From contig NZ_JADBEK010000001.1 in the NCBI RefSeq assembly GCF_014873145.1, positions 12,462,001 through 12,526,000 of the forward strand: a stretch of 64,000 nucleotides of DNA, written 5' to 3'. This DNA comes from Nonomuraea angiospora (lineage in GTDB: Bacteria > Actinomycetota > Actinomycetes > Streptosporangiales > Streptosporangiaceae). Both the position numbers and the translations under genes were made by a program. The notes below the pieces were generated by a model, which saw only the letters and a program-made list of their open reading frames with translations, ran no database searches and had not been told where the DNA came from. This document shows positions 1-8,671 of the stretch, piece after piece (the first letter of the stretch is position 1; every line of letters starts with the position of its first letter).

Positions 1-1057
1 CCTCGCTGAATGCGGTCGGGTAAGGGAAGTCGGCGCAGTTCGCGATCCTGCTGAAATCCGGATCGGCCGCTCCGGTGGACGGCTTGGCGAACCGGGTGGC
101 GTCGCCCGCGTACGCCTCGGCCAGGGACTTGGCCAGTTCGGGCCAGGTCGCGTCAAACGTGACAGTCGCGCGGGAGGCGATCAGGGTCGCGCTGGCCGCT
201 GCTCCGGCTCCGGCACCGGGCGCGGGGATCGGCCGCTTGGCGGCGCGGTCCATGACCTCGTCCCACACCTTGAGCACGTCGCGGCCGTGGAGCGCGCAGC
301 TCTGGTCGGTGGCGCACCACTCGGCGAAACGGCGCAGGTTGTCTTCCTTGACCTTCGCTCTGGGCAGGAGCCATTCGGTCCACGATCGGTTGGTGTGGTC
401 AATCGGGCTGTCCAGGTACATGCGGCCGACGCGGGAGGGGAACTTCTCGGCGTAGGCCACGCCGAGGACGGTGCCGTAGGAGTTGCCGTAATAGTTGAGT
501 CTCTGTTCGCCCAGCGCCACCCGGACGGCCTCCAGGTCGTGGGCCCCTTGACCGGAGTCCAGGTTGCCCGCGAGCGGGCCGGCGGCATCGGCGCAGCCGA
601 GGCCGAAGCGACGGTTCTGCTCCGTGTACCGGGCATAGGTGGCGCGGTCGGGGAACACCCACTCCGCGTTCGCGGCCCACGGTGCCGGGTCGGGGCAGCG
701 CACCCCGGTGCTCGCCTCGAATCCGCGCGGGTCGAAGACCACCACGTCGAACCATCGAGTCAGGTCGGCGAAGGCCTTCTTCGCCACGCGCAGGACCGAA
801 ATCTGCTGGGCGGGGCCACCCATGTTGAGGACAAGCGTCCCCTTCTTGGCAGCCGGGTCACTGGCGGGCAGCTTGGCGAGCCCCAGGGTGATCTGCTCGC
901 TCTTGGGAGCGGCCCAGTCGGCGGGCACGGTGATCCGGCCGCATTGCAGGCCGTCGCCGCAGTCCTGCCAGGACAGCCCGGTATCCGCCGCCGCGGGCGT
1001 TGCCGCCGCTAGGGGGAGCAACATTGTGCCGAGCACGGCAATGATCGTCTTCTTCAC
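1..1057 (-). CDS. secreted TAP-like alpha/beta hydrolase (C-terminus outside window)
   Basis: An open minus-strand frame runs from a GTG at 1057 to the left edge without a stop, giving 352 residues of an incomplete protein. The N-terminus is a Sec signal peptide (Lys-Lys, hydrophobic stretch, AAA-type cleavage site near residue 24). The oxyanion-hole region reads LVLNMGGPA (about residues 75-83) and the nucleophile elbow is GNSYGT with Ser193, as in secreted tripeptidyl-aminopeptidase-like hydrolases of Streptomyces. The Asp and His of the triad would lie beyond the edge. An in-frame ATG at 1024 would remove most of the signal peptide, so the GTG is preferred. Family membership is well supported; the substrate (peptide or ester) is not determined. 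Confidence 0.85.
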   Translation of the reverse strand, partial: MKKTIIAVLGTMLLPLAAATPAAADTGLSWQDCGDGLQCGRITVPADWAAPKSEQITLGLAKLPASDPAAKKGTLVLNMGGPAQQISVLRVAKKAFADLTRWFDVVVFDPRGFEASTGVRCPDPAPWAANAEWVFPDRATYARYTEQNRRFGLGCADAAGPLAGNLDSGQGAHDLEAVRVALGEQRLNYYGNSYGTVLGVAYAEKFPSRVGRMYLDSPIDHTNRSWTEWLLPRAKVKEDNLRRFAEWCATDQSCALHGRDVLKVWDEVMDRAAKRPIPAPGAGAGAAASATLIASRATVTFDATWPELAKSLAEAYAGDATRFAKPSTGAADPDFSRIANCADFPYPTAFSE

Positions 1058-1434
1058 GGCCCCCAGCTTTGCCGAGAAGACTGCCGCCGGTCGTCCACCT
1101 TTCGATAGATCCTTACGCGTGCGTATCGGCGATCACTTGCGGAAGGAGGGCTGGGGTGGGGAGCCGGGCTCTCTTGCACTCGTCTTCCTGTGGCCAGGCC
1201 GGGAACAGCACGCGTGGTTCGAGGTCGAGCCGGGTGGTGGGGTTCTGACCCGGCGGGGTCAGGTCGGGCGTCCAGTTGCCGAACCGGCGCACGGTGTGGG
1301 TGATGTGGGGCGGGACGTGGCCAGATCGTCGAGGTCGACGGGCCGACCTTCAGCGTCCCACCTGGCCTTCCTAGCCCGCCACTACCGTCGATCCCGGCAT
1401 TCCAGCCATCAGCCCCGACCGCTGATCGGCGACA
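1058..1434. other. non-coding / decayed stretch
   Basis: This lies between the secreted hydrolase and the Tn3 remnant. A minus-strand frame around 1110-1300 reads like protein but has no credible start and matches no family I recognise. The stretch probably holds mobile-element debris and the hydrolase promoter. Confidence 0.4.
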
Positions 1435-1615
1435 CGTGCTCTGAGGCTCCTGGCCGGGGGCTGGGAGATCAGCGCCGAGGACGTCGCGCAGCTGTCGCCC
1501 TACCTGACCGCGCACATCAGCCGCTTCGGCCTGTATGCCACCGACGTGCTGCGACTGCGGCCTGATGACTCGACCTGCCCGAGATCGACTTCACCACCCT
1601 GGCCGAGGCGGCGTA
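1435..1615 (+). pseudogene. Tn3-family transposase C-terminal remnant
   Basis: Plus-strand translation from 1441 gives LLAGGWEISAEDVAQLSPYL followed by an HISRFG motif, the conserved end of Tn3-family transposases (SPYLTEHI-x-RFG). The frame is lost near 1567. A shifted frame then supplies LPEIDFTTLAEAA and a stop at 1613-1615, also in keeping with the family's end. The frameshift and the missing remainder of a roughly 1000-residue enzyme show it is dead. Its last bases overlap the end of the convergent YafY gene. Confidence 0.6.
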
Positions 1616-2580
1616 GCGGATCCGAGCCCCCTGCTGATTCTGGTTCGCAGGGAGTGCAAGGCTTGCCGGAGTTCGGCCGGTTCGATGTCGGTGATGTCGG
1701 CGTCGAAGGTGAGGATCAGTCCTGCCAGTCCTGGCCATGACCATGCGCCGAGGGTGAGGCGGCACGTGGTCTCGGTGCGGTACTCGACTGTTGATCCGCC
1801 GGGGGCGAAGCGAGCGACGGTGGAGGCGGGCAGGGCGAGGACGGCTGAGCCGCGGCATGGCCATTCGGCAGCGGCGTCTCCGCGGTCGTGTGCGGTCATG
1901 ACGAAGACGACGGGATCAACGTGCGGGATGTCACGCCGGTCGAAGGGGGTGTGCGTGGGCAGGTGCGCCTGGATGCGATCCACGCGCATCGCGCGCCATC
2001 GGTCCGCGTCCGGGTCGAAGGCGACCAGATACCAGCGTGCGGCCCACACCACGAGGTCGTGCGGCTCCAGCGTGAGCGTGACGGGTTCGCCGTCGCCGCT
2101 GTAGTCGACGCGTACGAGGTGCTGCCGGTTGATCGCGCTGCCCACGGCGCGCACGATATCGGCGTCGATCGGGGGCGCGGGGAACTCCCAGTAGTTGCGG
2201 GCCGGAAGGACGGTGAACGCTTCGGCGTGCAGGCGGCTACGCGCCGGCATCGCCTGGTGGAGAGTGGCCAGAGCGCGGGTCGCGTTCTCGCGGATGCCGG
2301 ACAGGAGCGCCGGCACGGTCTGGAGCGCGACGGCGGCGGCGACGGCCTGGTCCTCGTCGAAGACGACCGGCGGCAGGCGGGTGGCACGACCGAGCCGATA
2401 CCCTCCACCCGCTCCGCGGACGGCCTCGATCTCGTACCCGAGGTCCCTGAGCGTATCGATGTCGCGGCGCACGGTTCTCACCGACGCTCCGAGCCGGGTG
2501 GCCAGTTCCTCGGCGGTCAGGGTCGCACCGATCCCGAAGATGGACAGCAGCTTGAGCGTCCGCGCGGAGGTAGTGGCCAT
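1591..2580 (-). CDS. YafY-family transcriptional regulator (HTH + WYL)
   Basis: A 329-residue DNA-binding regulator. Residues about 5-60 form an HTH_11 winged helix (TAEELATRLGASVRTVRRDI), followed by a linker with a Gly-rich turn and, from about 130 to the end, a WYL-type ligand-binding domain with the marker W-Y-L-V around WAARWYLVAFD. The ATG at 2580 is preceded by CGGAGAATC, a good ribosome site; an upstream in-frame start at 2622 would intrude on the divergent gene. It is transcribed away from an MFS exporter 65 bp distant, the usual arrangement for a local regulator of an efflux pump. WYL domains sense small molecules or nucleic acid ligands; the ligand here is unknown. Its 3' end runs into a Tn3 remnant, so the last few residues may be non-native. 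Confidence 0.85.
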   Translation of the reverse strand: MATTSARTLKLLSIFGIGATLTAEELATRLGASVRTVRRDIDTLRDLGYEIEAVRGAGGGYRLGRATRLPPVVFDEDQAVAAAVALQTVPALLSGIRENATRALATLHQAMPARSRLHAEAFTVLPARNYWEFPAPPIDADIVRAVGSAINRQHLVRVDYSGDGEPVTLTLEPHDLVVWAARWYLVAFDPDADRWRAMRVDRIQAHLPTHTPFDRRDIPHVDPVVFVMTAHDRGDAAAEWPCRGSAVLALPASTVARFAPGGSTVEYRTETTCRLTLGAWSWPGLAGLILTFDADITDIEPAELRQALHSLRTRISRGLGSATPPRPGW

Positions 2581-2645
2581 GATTCTCCGATTTTTGCACC
2601 GATAGCGGTCACTCGATGGCAACTATGCCCGACATGGTGGCCGCC

Positions 2646-4142
2646 ATGACCGATTCACCGAGTACCCGAGAGGGCGCCCGCGAGGGCGCCGGCACCACTG
2701 AGGCTTCTCCGACACTCATCGCCGGCGGCGGCGGCGGCGCGACCGCGGCGCTGCTGGTGGTGCTCTTCGGTTCGTTCATGGACCTTCTCGACGCGACGAT
2801 CGTCACCGTCGCGGCCCCGGCGATCGCGCAGGATCTGGGAGCAGGCGACGCTCAGATCCAGTGGACGATCGCCGCCTACACCCTCGCCCTGGGCGCCGGC
2901 CTGATCACCGGCGGACGGCTCGGCGATCAGTACGGCCGCAAGCGGCTGTTCATGATCGGGCTGGCCGGGTTCATGGTCACCTCGGCGCTGTGCGCGCTGG
3001 CCGCCGATCCGGCGATGCTCATCGGCATGCGGGCCGCGCAGGGACTGACCGCCGGGATCATGATCCCGCAGGTGTTCGGGATCATCCGGGCGTCGTTCGC
3101 CCCTGGCGAGCGTGCCAAGGCGTTCGGCGCCTACGGAGCGGTCCAGGGCCTCGCCTCGGTCGCCGGCCCGCTGCTGGGCGGGCTGCTCGTCGAGGCCGAC
3201 CTGTTCGGCCTGGGATGGCGCACGATCTTCTGGATCAACGTGCCCGTCTCGATCCTGGCGCTCATCATCGGCGCCAAGGTCTTGCCGGAGTCCCGCTCCG
3301 CCTCGACCGCGCGACTGGACCTCCCAGGCGCGCTCCTCGCGGCCACAGGCATCCTTCTCCTGCTGCTGCCGATCATCCAGACCGAGGCATGGGGATGGAC
3401 CTGGGGCAGCTATGCCCTCCTGGCGGCCGGGATCATCGTGCTCGCGATCTTCCTCGCCCACGAGCGACGTCTCATCGGGCGCGGGCATGAACCCGTCTTC
3501 GACCCGGCTCTGCTGAGGATCCGCGCCTTCGCCGTCGGCCTGGGCGCGTGCGTGCTCTTCTTCGGCGGCATCGGGTCGTACTTCCTCACCCTCTCCGTTT
3601 ACCTCCAGAACGGAACCGGCCGGACCGCGTGGGAGACCGGCCTGGTGATCGTCCCGTACGCGCTCGGCTCGATCGTCACCTCCGGCCTCGGCGTCGCGCT
3701 CGCCGCCAAGGCGGGCAGAGCCCTGCTGATCGCCGGCTCGCTCACGATCGCGGCGTCGCAGCTCGTCCTGTGGTTCATCGTCAAGGACGGCGACGATCCC
3801 GGATACTGGCTCCTCGCCCTCCCCCTCTTCATCGGCGGTCTCGGGCTCGGTCTCGCCGCGCCCGTTCTCGTCAACGTCGTGCTCGCAGGCGTGCCCGGGC
3901 GCAACGCGGGCGCCGCGGGCGGCGTGCTCTCCACCGTCAACCAGATCGGCGGCGCCGCCGGCATCGCCGTGCTCGGCACGCTCTTCTTCACCTCCGTCAC
4001 CGGTTCGGCCACCGGAGCACCGGCGCTGCCCGACTACGGTCACGCGCTCGGCATCGTCCTGATCGCCTCCGCCGCGCTCTACCTGATCACGGCGCTCGTG
4101 ATGCTGGCACTCCCGAAAGCCGCGGTCGAGCACTCCGAGTAG
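2646..4142 (+). CDS. DHA2-type MFS drug exporter (14 TM)
   Basis: About 500 residues with a hydrophobic profile giving roughly 14 transmembrane helices, typical of EmrB/QacA proton-driven exporters. TM1 carries the LDATIVTVAAPAI motif that marks this subfamily, and loop 2-3 carries motif A (GRLGDQYGRKR). The start is uncertain: ATG codons at 2616, 2628 and 2646 are in frame, and 2646 (MTDSPSTR) is chosen because GGTGG precedes it and it leaves promoter space to the divergent YafY gene. Likely substrates are small amphipathic toxins, which cannot be specified from sequence. Regulation by the neighbouring YafY protein is inferred from the head-to-head layout. Confidence 0.88.
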   Translation: MTDSPSTREGAREGAGTTEASPTLIAGGGGGATAALLVVLFGSFMDLLDATIVTVAAPAIAQDLGAGDAQIQWTIAAYTLALGAGLITGGRLGDQYGRKRLFMIGLAGFMVTSALCALAADPAMLIGMRAAQGLTAGIMIPQVFGIIRASFAPGERAKAFGAYGAVQGLASVAGPLLGGLLVEADLFGLGWRTIFWINVPVSILALIIGAKVLPESRSASTARLDLPGALLAATGILLLLLPIIQTEAWGWTWGSYALLAAGIIVLAIFLAHERRLIGRGHEPVFDPALLRIRAFAVGLGACVLFFGGIGSYFLTLSVYLQNGTGRTAWETGLVIVPYALGSIVTSGLGVALAAKAGRALLIAGSLTIAASQLVLWFIVKDGDDPGYWLLALPLFIGGLGLGLAAPVLVNVVLAGVPGRNAGAAGGVLSTVNQIGGAAGIAVLGTLFFTSVTGSATGAPALPDYGHALGIVLIASAALYLITALVMLALPKAAVEHSE

Positions 4143-4315
4143 AAGTGTCCCGTGCCGGCAGAACGTCCTCCGTCTACCTGGCGGTGAGACGACCGGTGGC
4201 GTCGCTGGACCTCCATCTCACAATCCCATGTGAGCCGAGGCCAGGCTGACCGGCTTTCCGTCGGTGCCGGATGGCAGGCTAGGCCAGCTGCCAAGATCGT
4301 ATGACGGGAGGCCTT

Positions 4316-4807
4316 ATGGCCAGTTGGCGTGAAGTCGTCGAGTCGGCGTCGGAGTTCGCCGCCCAGGTTCGGAGGTCGTTCGAGTCGCACAAGCACAAGA
4401 CCATCGCGACCCTGCGCAAGGATGGTTCACCGCGAGTCAGCGGCATCGAGGCCTATATCGTCGCGGACGAACTGTGGTTCGGATCGATGCCTGGTGCTGT
4501 GAAAGCCCGTGATCTGCGGCGTGATCCGCGCTTCGCTCTGCATGGTCCTCCGGTTCTCCTCAGCGTTGACGGTTCTGCCACCTCAACGGGTGACACGAAG
4601 CTGTCCGGGTATGCGGTCGAGGTCACCGACCGGGACCAGATCACGCCGATGCTGGCCGCACGCGGCTTCGGCCCCGATGCCTTCCGTGAGTCCCATTTCT
4701 TCAAAGCCGACATCCGCGAAGTCGTATTGACTCGGTTTGAGGGATCTGCCATGGTGATCGACCTTTGGCGTCCTGGCCTGGGCCTCCACCGCCTCAAGGG
4801 TGCATAG
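4316..4807 (+). CDS. pyridoxamine 5'-phosphate oxidase-like flavin-binding protein
   Basis: A 163-residue split-barrel protein. The first half contains HKTIATLRKDGSPRVSG, the start of the FMN-binding barrel, then AYIVADELWFGSMPGAVKAR and DLRRDPRFALH, all hallmark strands of the PNPOx-like family in actinomycetes. These proteins bind FMN, F420 or heme, and many are single-domain enzymes of unknown substrate. The ATG at 4316 has GGGAGG six bases upstream, so it is chosen over the ATG at 4301. The gene stands alone, with no operon partner. Confidence 0.82.
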   Translation: MASWREVVESASEFAAQVRRSFESHKHKTIATLRKDGSPRVSGIEAYIVADELWFGSMPGAVKARDLRRDPRFALHGPPVLLSVDGSATSTGDTKLSGYAVEVTDRDQITPMLAARGFGPDAFRESHFFKADIREVVLTRFEGSAMVIDLWRPGLGLHRLKGA

Positions 4808-5106
4808 GCCACCGTTAGTTCCCCTGGTGACGGCACCTACTTTTCTCGGCTTGGCCGCCGACGTCGGCCCTCAGCGACCAGGAGAAGCCCTCCCCGGGGC
4901 GGTGCGCGACTCCGGCACGTTATCCGGTACATCACCGCGGGCGTCGCGCGGCGGTCGCAGCGTGGGCTTGCGGAGCGGCCCGTCCTGGGCGTCAGGCTGT
5001 GGGCCGGCGTGCAGTTGGACACGACCAGCTGTCTACGCGCAGGCGCGGGCCGAACGGGGCATCTTCGGGTTGCTCGCCGAGCGGGCAAGGGCCAAGGATG
5101 GTGGCC
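4808..5106. other. intergenic stretch
   Basis: Three hundred bases between the flavin-binding protein and the STAS gene. No frame here gives a recognisable protein; presumably it contains the STAS promoter. Confidence 0.4.
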
Positions 5107-5532
5107 ATGAACGCCGATGACGACGACAGGCCCGGCGAGCGGTTCACCGTCTCGATCGGGCTGCACGAGGACTTCATCGTCGCGCGCGCCGCGGGTGAAC
5201 TCGACTACACCTCTGCCGGACTGCTGCACCAGCAGCTCAAGGACGCCTGGGCGATGCAGCCGGGCGGGCTGGTGGTGGACATGGGCGGGCTGACGTTCTG
5301 CGATTCGAGGGGCGTCGGCGTCTTGGTGCTGCTGCTACGCCAGAGCCGGGAACAGCACAGCCCCCTGATCTTGTCGGCAATCCCGCCCCGTCTGGAGCGC
5401 ATCTTGACCATCACGGGCCTGCGGACCGCCTTCCAGGTCGAGGCGTCGGTGGAGGAGGCCATCCAGGTCGTCCAGGCGGCGCCGAAGCCGGCGGCCACGC
5501 CGCAGCAACCCAGCGAGGCCGAGCCCGGCTGA
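5107..5532 (+). CDS. STAS-domain anti-sigma factor antagonist
   Basis: A 141-residue cytosolic protein made of one STAS domain (about residues 10-115) and a Pro/Ala-rich tail. The phosphorylatable serine lies in FCDSRGVGVLV, matching the DSSGL loop of SpoIIAA/RsbV proteins, which bind anti-sigma kinases and release a sigma factor when unphosphorylated. Here the motif is DSRGV: the first Ser is kept and the second position is Arg. ATG 5107 has AAGGAT eight bases upstream; ATG 5098 and GTG 5101 are alternatives. No anti-sigma kinase gene is adjacent, so the partner is elsewhere in the genome. Confidence 0.82.
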   Translation: MNADDDDRPGERFTVSIGLHEDFIVARAAGELDYTSAGLLHQQLKDAWAMQPGGLVVDMGGLTFCDSRGVGVLVLLLRQSREQHSPLILSAIPPRLERILTITGLRTAFQVEASVEEAIQVVQAAPKPAATPQQPSEAEPG

Positions 5533-5534
5533 GG

Positions 5535-5792
5535 CTGAGGAACTGGCCCGAGCCCTCCGACGAGAACGAACGCCAGGACCAGTGGTTCGGGCTCTGCTGG
5601 AAGACCAGAACACTGGTGGCATGGGCCGACCAGCGTCCGTTCGCCTGGGTCGACGACGAGATCACCGATGCCGATCGGGACTGGGTGTCCGGACACCATC
5701 CCGGCCGAGCCCTCCTCCATCACGTCCCGTCGCCCCAGGGCCTCACCAATGATGACTTCATAGCCCTCGATCGCCGGCTACGAGCAGTCTGA
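5535..5792 (+). pseudogene. HAD-like hydrolase C-terminal fragment
   Basis: An uninterrupted 85-codon frame with no start codon begins right after the STAS stop. It contains WKTRTLVAWA, FAWVDDEI and DRDWVSGHHPGRALLHHV, the C-terminal half of a small actinobacterial HAD-domain family whose WVDDEI is the acidic motif. The N-terminal half with the catalytic DxD is missing, so this is a truncated relic. It could be expressed only as a fragment through coupling to the STAS gene. Confidence 0.6.
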
Positions 5793-5904
5793 TCCGCCGA
5801 AGATCCACAGGGATCGACAATTGCTCGGCCTCGCCGACCACCGATGAGTTCGACCGGCACGCCGAGTCGTACACAGCACAACGAACCTACGGAATGGACA
5901 TCCA

Positions 5905-6708
5905 ATGACCGAGCTGAACGCGGAACATGCCCGGCGAGCGATCGTCGAACACACCCGACGTCTGGCGGAATCAGCCGCTGCGGCCGGACCTGACGCCGCC
6001 GTGCCGACAGCCCCGGAATGGACCATCACTGACCTGGTCGAGCACGTGGGCCAGACCCAGAACTGGGTCGCGGAGATCATCGAGCGGCGCATCACCGACC
6101 CCGCACAGCTGCCCACGGAGATGGCCGTACTCCCCACCGACCCCCGCGAGTGGCAGGCGTGGCTGTCGGATTCCGCGCAGCGGGTCGCGAGCGCGTGCTC
6201 CGACGACGCGCTCGACGCGCCGGTGTTCAACCCCGCGGGGGACGAGCGGCCCGGGACGCGATTCTGGATGTCCAGCATGCTCAACGAAGCGGTCGTCCAC
6301 GGCTTTGACGCAGCCGCCGCGGCGGGCCGACCGGCCGACATCGACGCCGACATCGCAGCCGCGCTCATCAGCAACCACCTCGCGATGCTCACCTCCCCCA
6401 CCTGGGAGATGCAGCGGCCGAAGTCCGCCCACGCCATCCGGGGCACCGGGCAGACCCTGCAGTGGCTGGCCACCGACACCACCGACGACGCGGGCGCCTG
6501 GTTCATCGAACAGCGGCCTGACGGGGCGAGGTGGCAGCCCGCAACCAAGCAGGCCGATGTGACGGTGACCGGTCCGGCACGATCGCTGCTGCTGACCTTG
6601 ACCCGACGACTCCCTCTCACCGACCACAAAGCCACCAACATCAACGTCGACGGCGACACCGACCTCGCCCAGCGCTGGCTCGACAACACCGCCCATGTCA
6701 GCGGCTGA
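5905..6708 (+). CDS. mycothiol-dependent maleylpyruvate isomerase family protein
   Basis: A 267-residue cytosolic protein. Residues 10-150 form a DinB-like helical bundle with the metal-site motifs LVEHVGQTQNWV and LNEAVVHGFDAA; the two histidines and nearby acidic residues match the zinc site of mycothiol-dependent maleylpyruvate isomerase. The C-terminal third (about 170-265, ending with NINVDGDTDLAQRWL) is the small MDMPI_C domain. Family members use mycothiol, the actinobacterial thiol, as cofactor or co-substrate; most paralogues have unknown substrates, and no gentisate-pathway gene is nearby. The ATG at 5905 follows a weak ribosome site. Confidence 0.83.
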   Translation: MTELNAEHARRAIVEHTRRLAESAAAAGPDAAVPTAPEWTITDLVEHVGQTQNWVAEIIERRITDPAQLPTEMAVLPTDPREWQAWLSDSAQRVASACSDDALDAPVFNPAGDERPGTRFWMSSMLNEAVVHGFDAAAAAGRPADIDADIAAALISNHLAMLTSPTWEMQRPKSAHAIRGTGQTLQWLATDTTDDAGAWFIEQRPDGARWQPATKQADVTVTGPARSLLLTLTRRLPLTDHKATNINVDGDTDLAQRWLDNTAHVSG

Positions 6709-6723
6709 CCGGCACCGAGGCGT

Positions 6724-7593
6724 TCAACTTGTCTGACACGCCCGATCCACAGGTCTTGACCATTTCTCCACGCGCGGCACATGGAGGACGCCGAGCTGAC
6801 GCGCCAGGAAGAGGAGCGGGCCCAGCAACTGCTCCCGGACGCCCACGCCCGTTTCCAGGCCGCCCTGCAGGCGCTGCCCGCCGATCAGACCGCCGGCCCG
6901 TCGGTGCAGCCGCGGGGCATGGCCAGTTGCGTGCGGCTGCCGACGTACAGGTGATGCAGCCTCTGGCGTCGATGCCGCGGCCTTGGTGATGGGGGCACTC
7001 TGTGCGCAGGGGGAAGTCACGGCTGTTGGCCGGCGGAGGTAGCCGACGAGGCGGTGGTCGGGCCAGAGCCGGTAGGCGCAGTTGTAGCAGTTGGTGTGCA
7101 GGTGCCAGTCCACCGTGGGGGCCATCACAGTGGCGTGGTCGGGGACCTCGGACCCGCACACGGTGCGCGAGCCGTCCAGGCTCACGTGAACCTTCAGCGC
7201 AACGCGCTGCCCGGTGTCGAGGTAGCGGTTGCCCTCGCGGCGTTGGCGGGGCCGGGTCCAGGTGACGATCGTCGCCGTCGCGGGTACCCGCCCAGCGGGC
7301 GCTTGCCGGTGCGGCGCGCGGCCGGGGCGGGGCAGCCTCGGTCTGGAGGGCGTCCGGCGGTGCGGCGCCTGCAGCGCGGCCGTGACAACGTCCAGGGCTC
7401 GCCTGACGCGCTCGGAGGCATCGGCCAGGCGGTCCCGGGCGTAGTCGTCCAAGGCCTGCTCGCGTAGCTGATGGGCCAGCAGTTCCAGATGGTCGGCCAA
7501 CAGGACGCAAGCGCCGGCGGCAATCTCGACCGGATCGCTGGGCCTGAGGGGGTTCGGCACCGTCACGAGCGTGACGTTGTGCCAGCGCCCCAC
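6724..7593 (-). CDS. hypothetical protein, probably frameshifted C-terminus
   Basis: The frame starts at a GTG (7593; alternative GTG or ATG-like starts lie a few codons in). The first ~185 residues look genuine: a helical region (ACVLLADHLELLAHQLREQA), an Arg/Pro-rich linker, and a compact part with VSLDGSRTVCGSEVP and HTNCYNCAYRLWPDHRLV, whose cysteines suggest a metal knuckle. Below about 7035 this frame loses protein character, while a neighbouring frame gives TECPHHQGRGIDARGCITC, also Cys/His rich. A frameshift near 7035 is therefore likely. I do not recognise the family. It is antisense to the small plus-strand frame at 6781. Confidence 0.4.
   Translation of the reverse strand: MGRWHNVTLVTVPNPLRPSDPVEIAAGACVLLADHLELLAHQLREQALDDYARDRLADASERVRRALDVVTAALQAPHRRTPSRPRLPRPGRAPHRQAPAGRVPATATIVTWTRPRQRREGNRYLDTGQRVALKVHVSLDGSRTVCGSEVPDHATVMAPTVDWHLHTNCYNCAYRLWPDHRLVGYLRRPTAVTSPCAQSAPITKAAASTPEAASPVRRQPHATGHAPRLHRRAGGLIGGQRLQGGLETGVGVREQLLGPLLFLARQLGVLHVPRVEKWSRPVDRACQTS
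6781..6954 (+). CDS. short open reading frame, 57 residues, unknown
   Basis: Begins MEDAELTRQEEERAQQLLPD and is mostly helical and charged, with strong G/C in third codon positions. No clear ribosome site precedes the ATG, and the frame is antisense to the 3' part of the minus-strand hypothetical. It could be a remnant of a larger helical protein. Confidence 0.3.
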   Translation: MEDAELTRQEEERAQQLLPDAHARFQAALQALPADQTAGPSVQPRGMASCVRLPTYR

Positions 7594-7602
7594 CCGTGCG
7601 CA

Positions 7603-7740
7603 GTGTCAATAACGAAACAGCGTAGGTGCCGTTCGTTGCCGAGACGCTGACCTGCGGCGCAGCTCGACACCACGGTGGCCGCAGACGCCGAGCTTGGTGT
7701 CAGTGCATGCCCGCTGACCTGCGGTAGCAGTTATTGACAC
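7603..7740. repeat. 138-bp element bounded by perfect 11-bp inverted repeats
   Basis: GTGTCAATAAC at 7603-7613 is mirrored exactly by GTTATTGACAC at 7730-7740. Inside, CGCTGACCTGCGG occurs twice as a direct repeat (7645-7657 and 7712-7724). No coding frame fills the element. It may be a small non-autonomous mobile element or a regulatory region. Confidence 0.5.
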
Positions 7741-7912
7741 GGCAGGGGGTTCGCCGTGCACGGGTACCACGAGAACTCGCCGTGGATGGAGCCGCTGGAG
7801 ACGAGGGCCGCCGCCGGGGTGTGATCACTGCCGTTTGCGGGCCTGGCCTGCCACGACCAGGGCCAGCCACGCCCGGTCGGCCACACCTCTCCGGACCTGA
7901 CCACCACCGGAG

Positions 7913-7945
7913 CGGGGCTCCAGGGACGTGTTCCCTGGAGCCCCG
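7913..7945 (-). terminator. strong hairpin, likely terminator of the small secreted-protein gene
   Basis: A perfect 14-bp stem (7913-7926 with 7932-7945) and 5-nt loop, 48 bp beyond the stop of the minus-strand gene. There is no T-run, which is common in actinomycete terminators. Confidence 0.65.
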
Positions 7946-7993
7946 AACTTCACGAAGGCACGCGCCGGCGGCTAGTTGATCTGGACGCCCGCG

Positions 7994-8581
7994 CTACTTC
8001 CACTGGATCGTCTTCACGTCGATCCCGCACCACCATGCGCCGGTGGTCAATGCCCACCCTTCCATGGTCGTCTTGGTCGCTCCCCACCCGATGGAACTCA
8101 GCGTGTACCACGCCTGTCCCGCCGTGTCGTTACCGACGCTGGCACCGCTGACGCCGAAGGACTGCTTGTCGGCGGTGTCGGGGAGGGGAGAGTCGGTAGA
8201 GATCGTTACGCCTCCCAGGGCGGCGGTGCCGACCTGCTCGACTCTGAAATCGAGGCCGAAGCTGTAGTGCCCGTAGCTGTCCCCCCAGAGCCTGGCCTCG
8301 CCGCACGGGCCGGTGGACTTGCCGCTACCCGAGGCGTTCGCGCCGACCTGACCGCGAGCCGAAACGATCTTGGCCGCCTGGTCACGGGTGAGGCCGGGGT
8401 CGGCGGCCGCGGCGTGGCGCAGCGCCTTGGCCTGCGCGGGGGTGAGCTGGACGCCCTGGACCTCGACCTGCGCCGGTGAAGTATCCGAAGCGGCAGAGGT
8501 GGCGGAGACCGAGGCGGTGGTGCCGGCCAGCGCCGCCAGCGTGCTTGCCGCCACTACCAGAGGTGTGAGGAGTTTCCTCAT
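7994..8581 (-). CDS. small secreted protein of unknown function
   Basis: A 195-residue preprotein with a clear Sec signal peptide (MRKLLTPLVV... with cleavage after an Ala-rich stretch near residue 30). The mature protein has a short helical N-terminal segment (LTPAQAKALRHAAAADPGLT), then a Gly/Ser linker and a Trp- and Gly-rich part ending ...WWCGIDVKTIQWK, with two cysteines that could form a disulphide. I do not recognise a family. It is divergent from the membrane-bound HTH regulator, with TTGATCAGC repeats between them, suggesting that this regulator controls it. A hairpin terminator follows. Confidence 0.75.
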   Translation of the reverse strand: MRKLLTPLVVAASTLAALAGTTASVSATSAASDTSPAQVEVQGVQLTPAQAKALRHAAAADPGLTRDQAAKIVSARGQVGANASGSGKSTGPCGEARLWGDSYGHYSFGLDFRVEQVGTAALGGVTISTDSPLPDTADKQSFGVSGASVGNDTAGQAWYTLSSIGWGATKTTMEGWALTTGAWWCGIDVKTIQWK

Positions 8582-8671
8582 GATGCGGATGCCTTTCCTT
8601 CGTTGGGCACCGACGGGTGGTCCCGTCCGTGCCGATCACTGCTTCCGCCCTCCACCACAGCCGTGCAATTG

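Noticed and set aside
2655..4133. A 492-codon minus-strand frame opposite the DHA2 exporter
   Set aside because: Its product is almost entirely charged residues plus Gly/Ala with no domain; it is the shadow of a membrane protein on the other strand.
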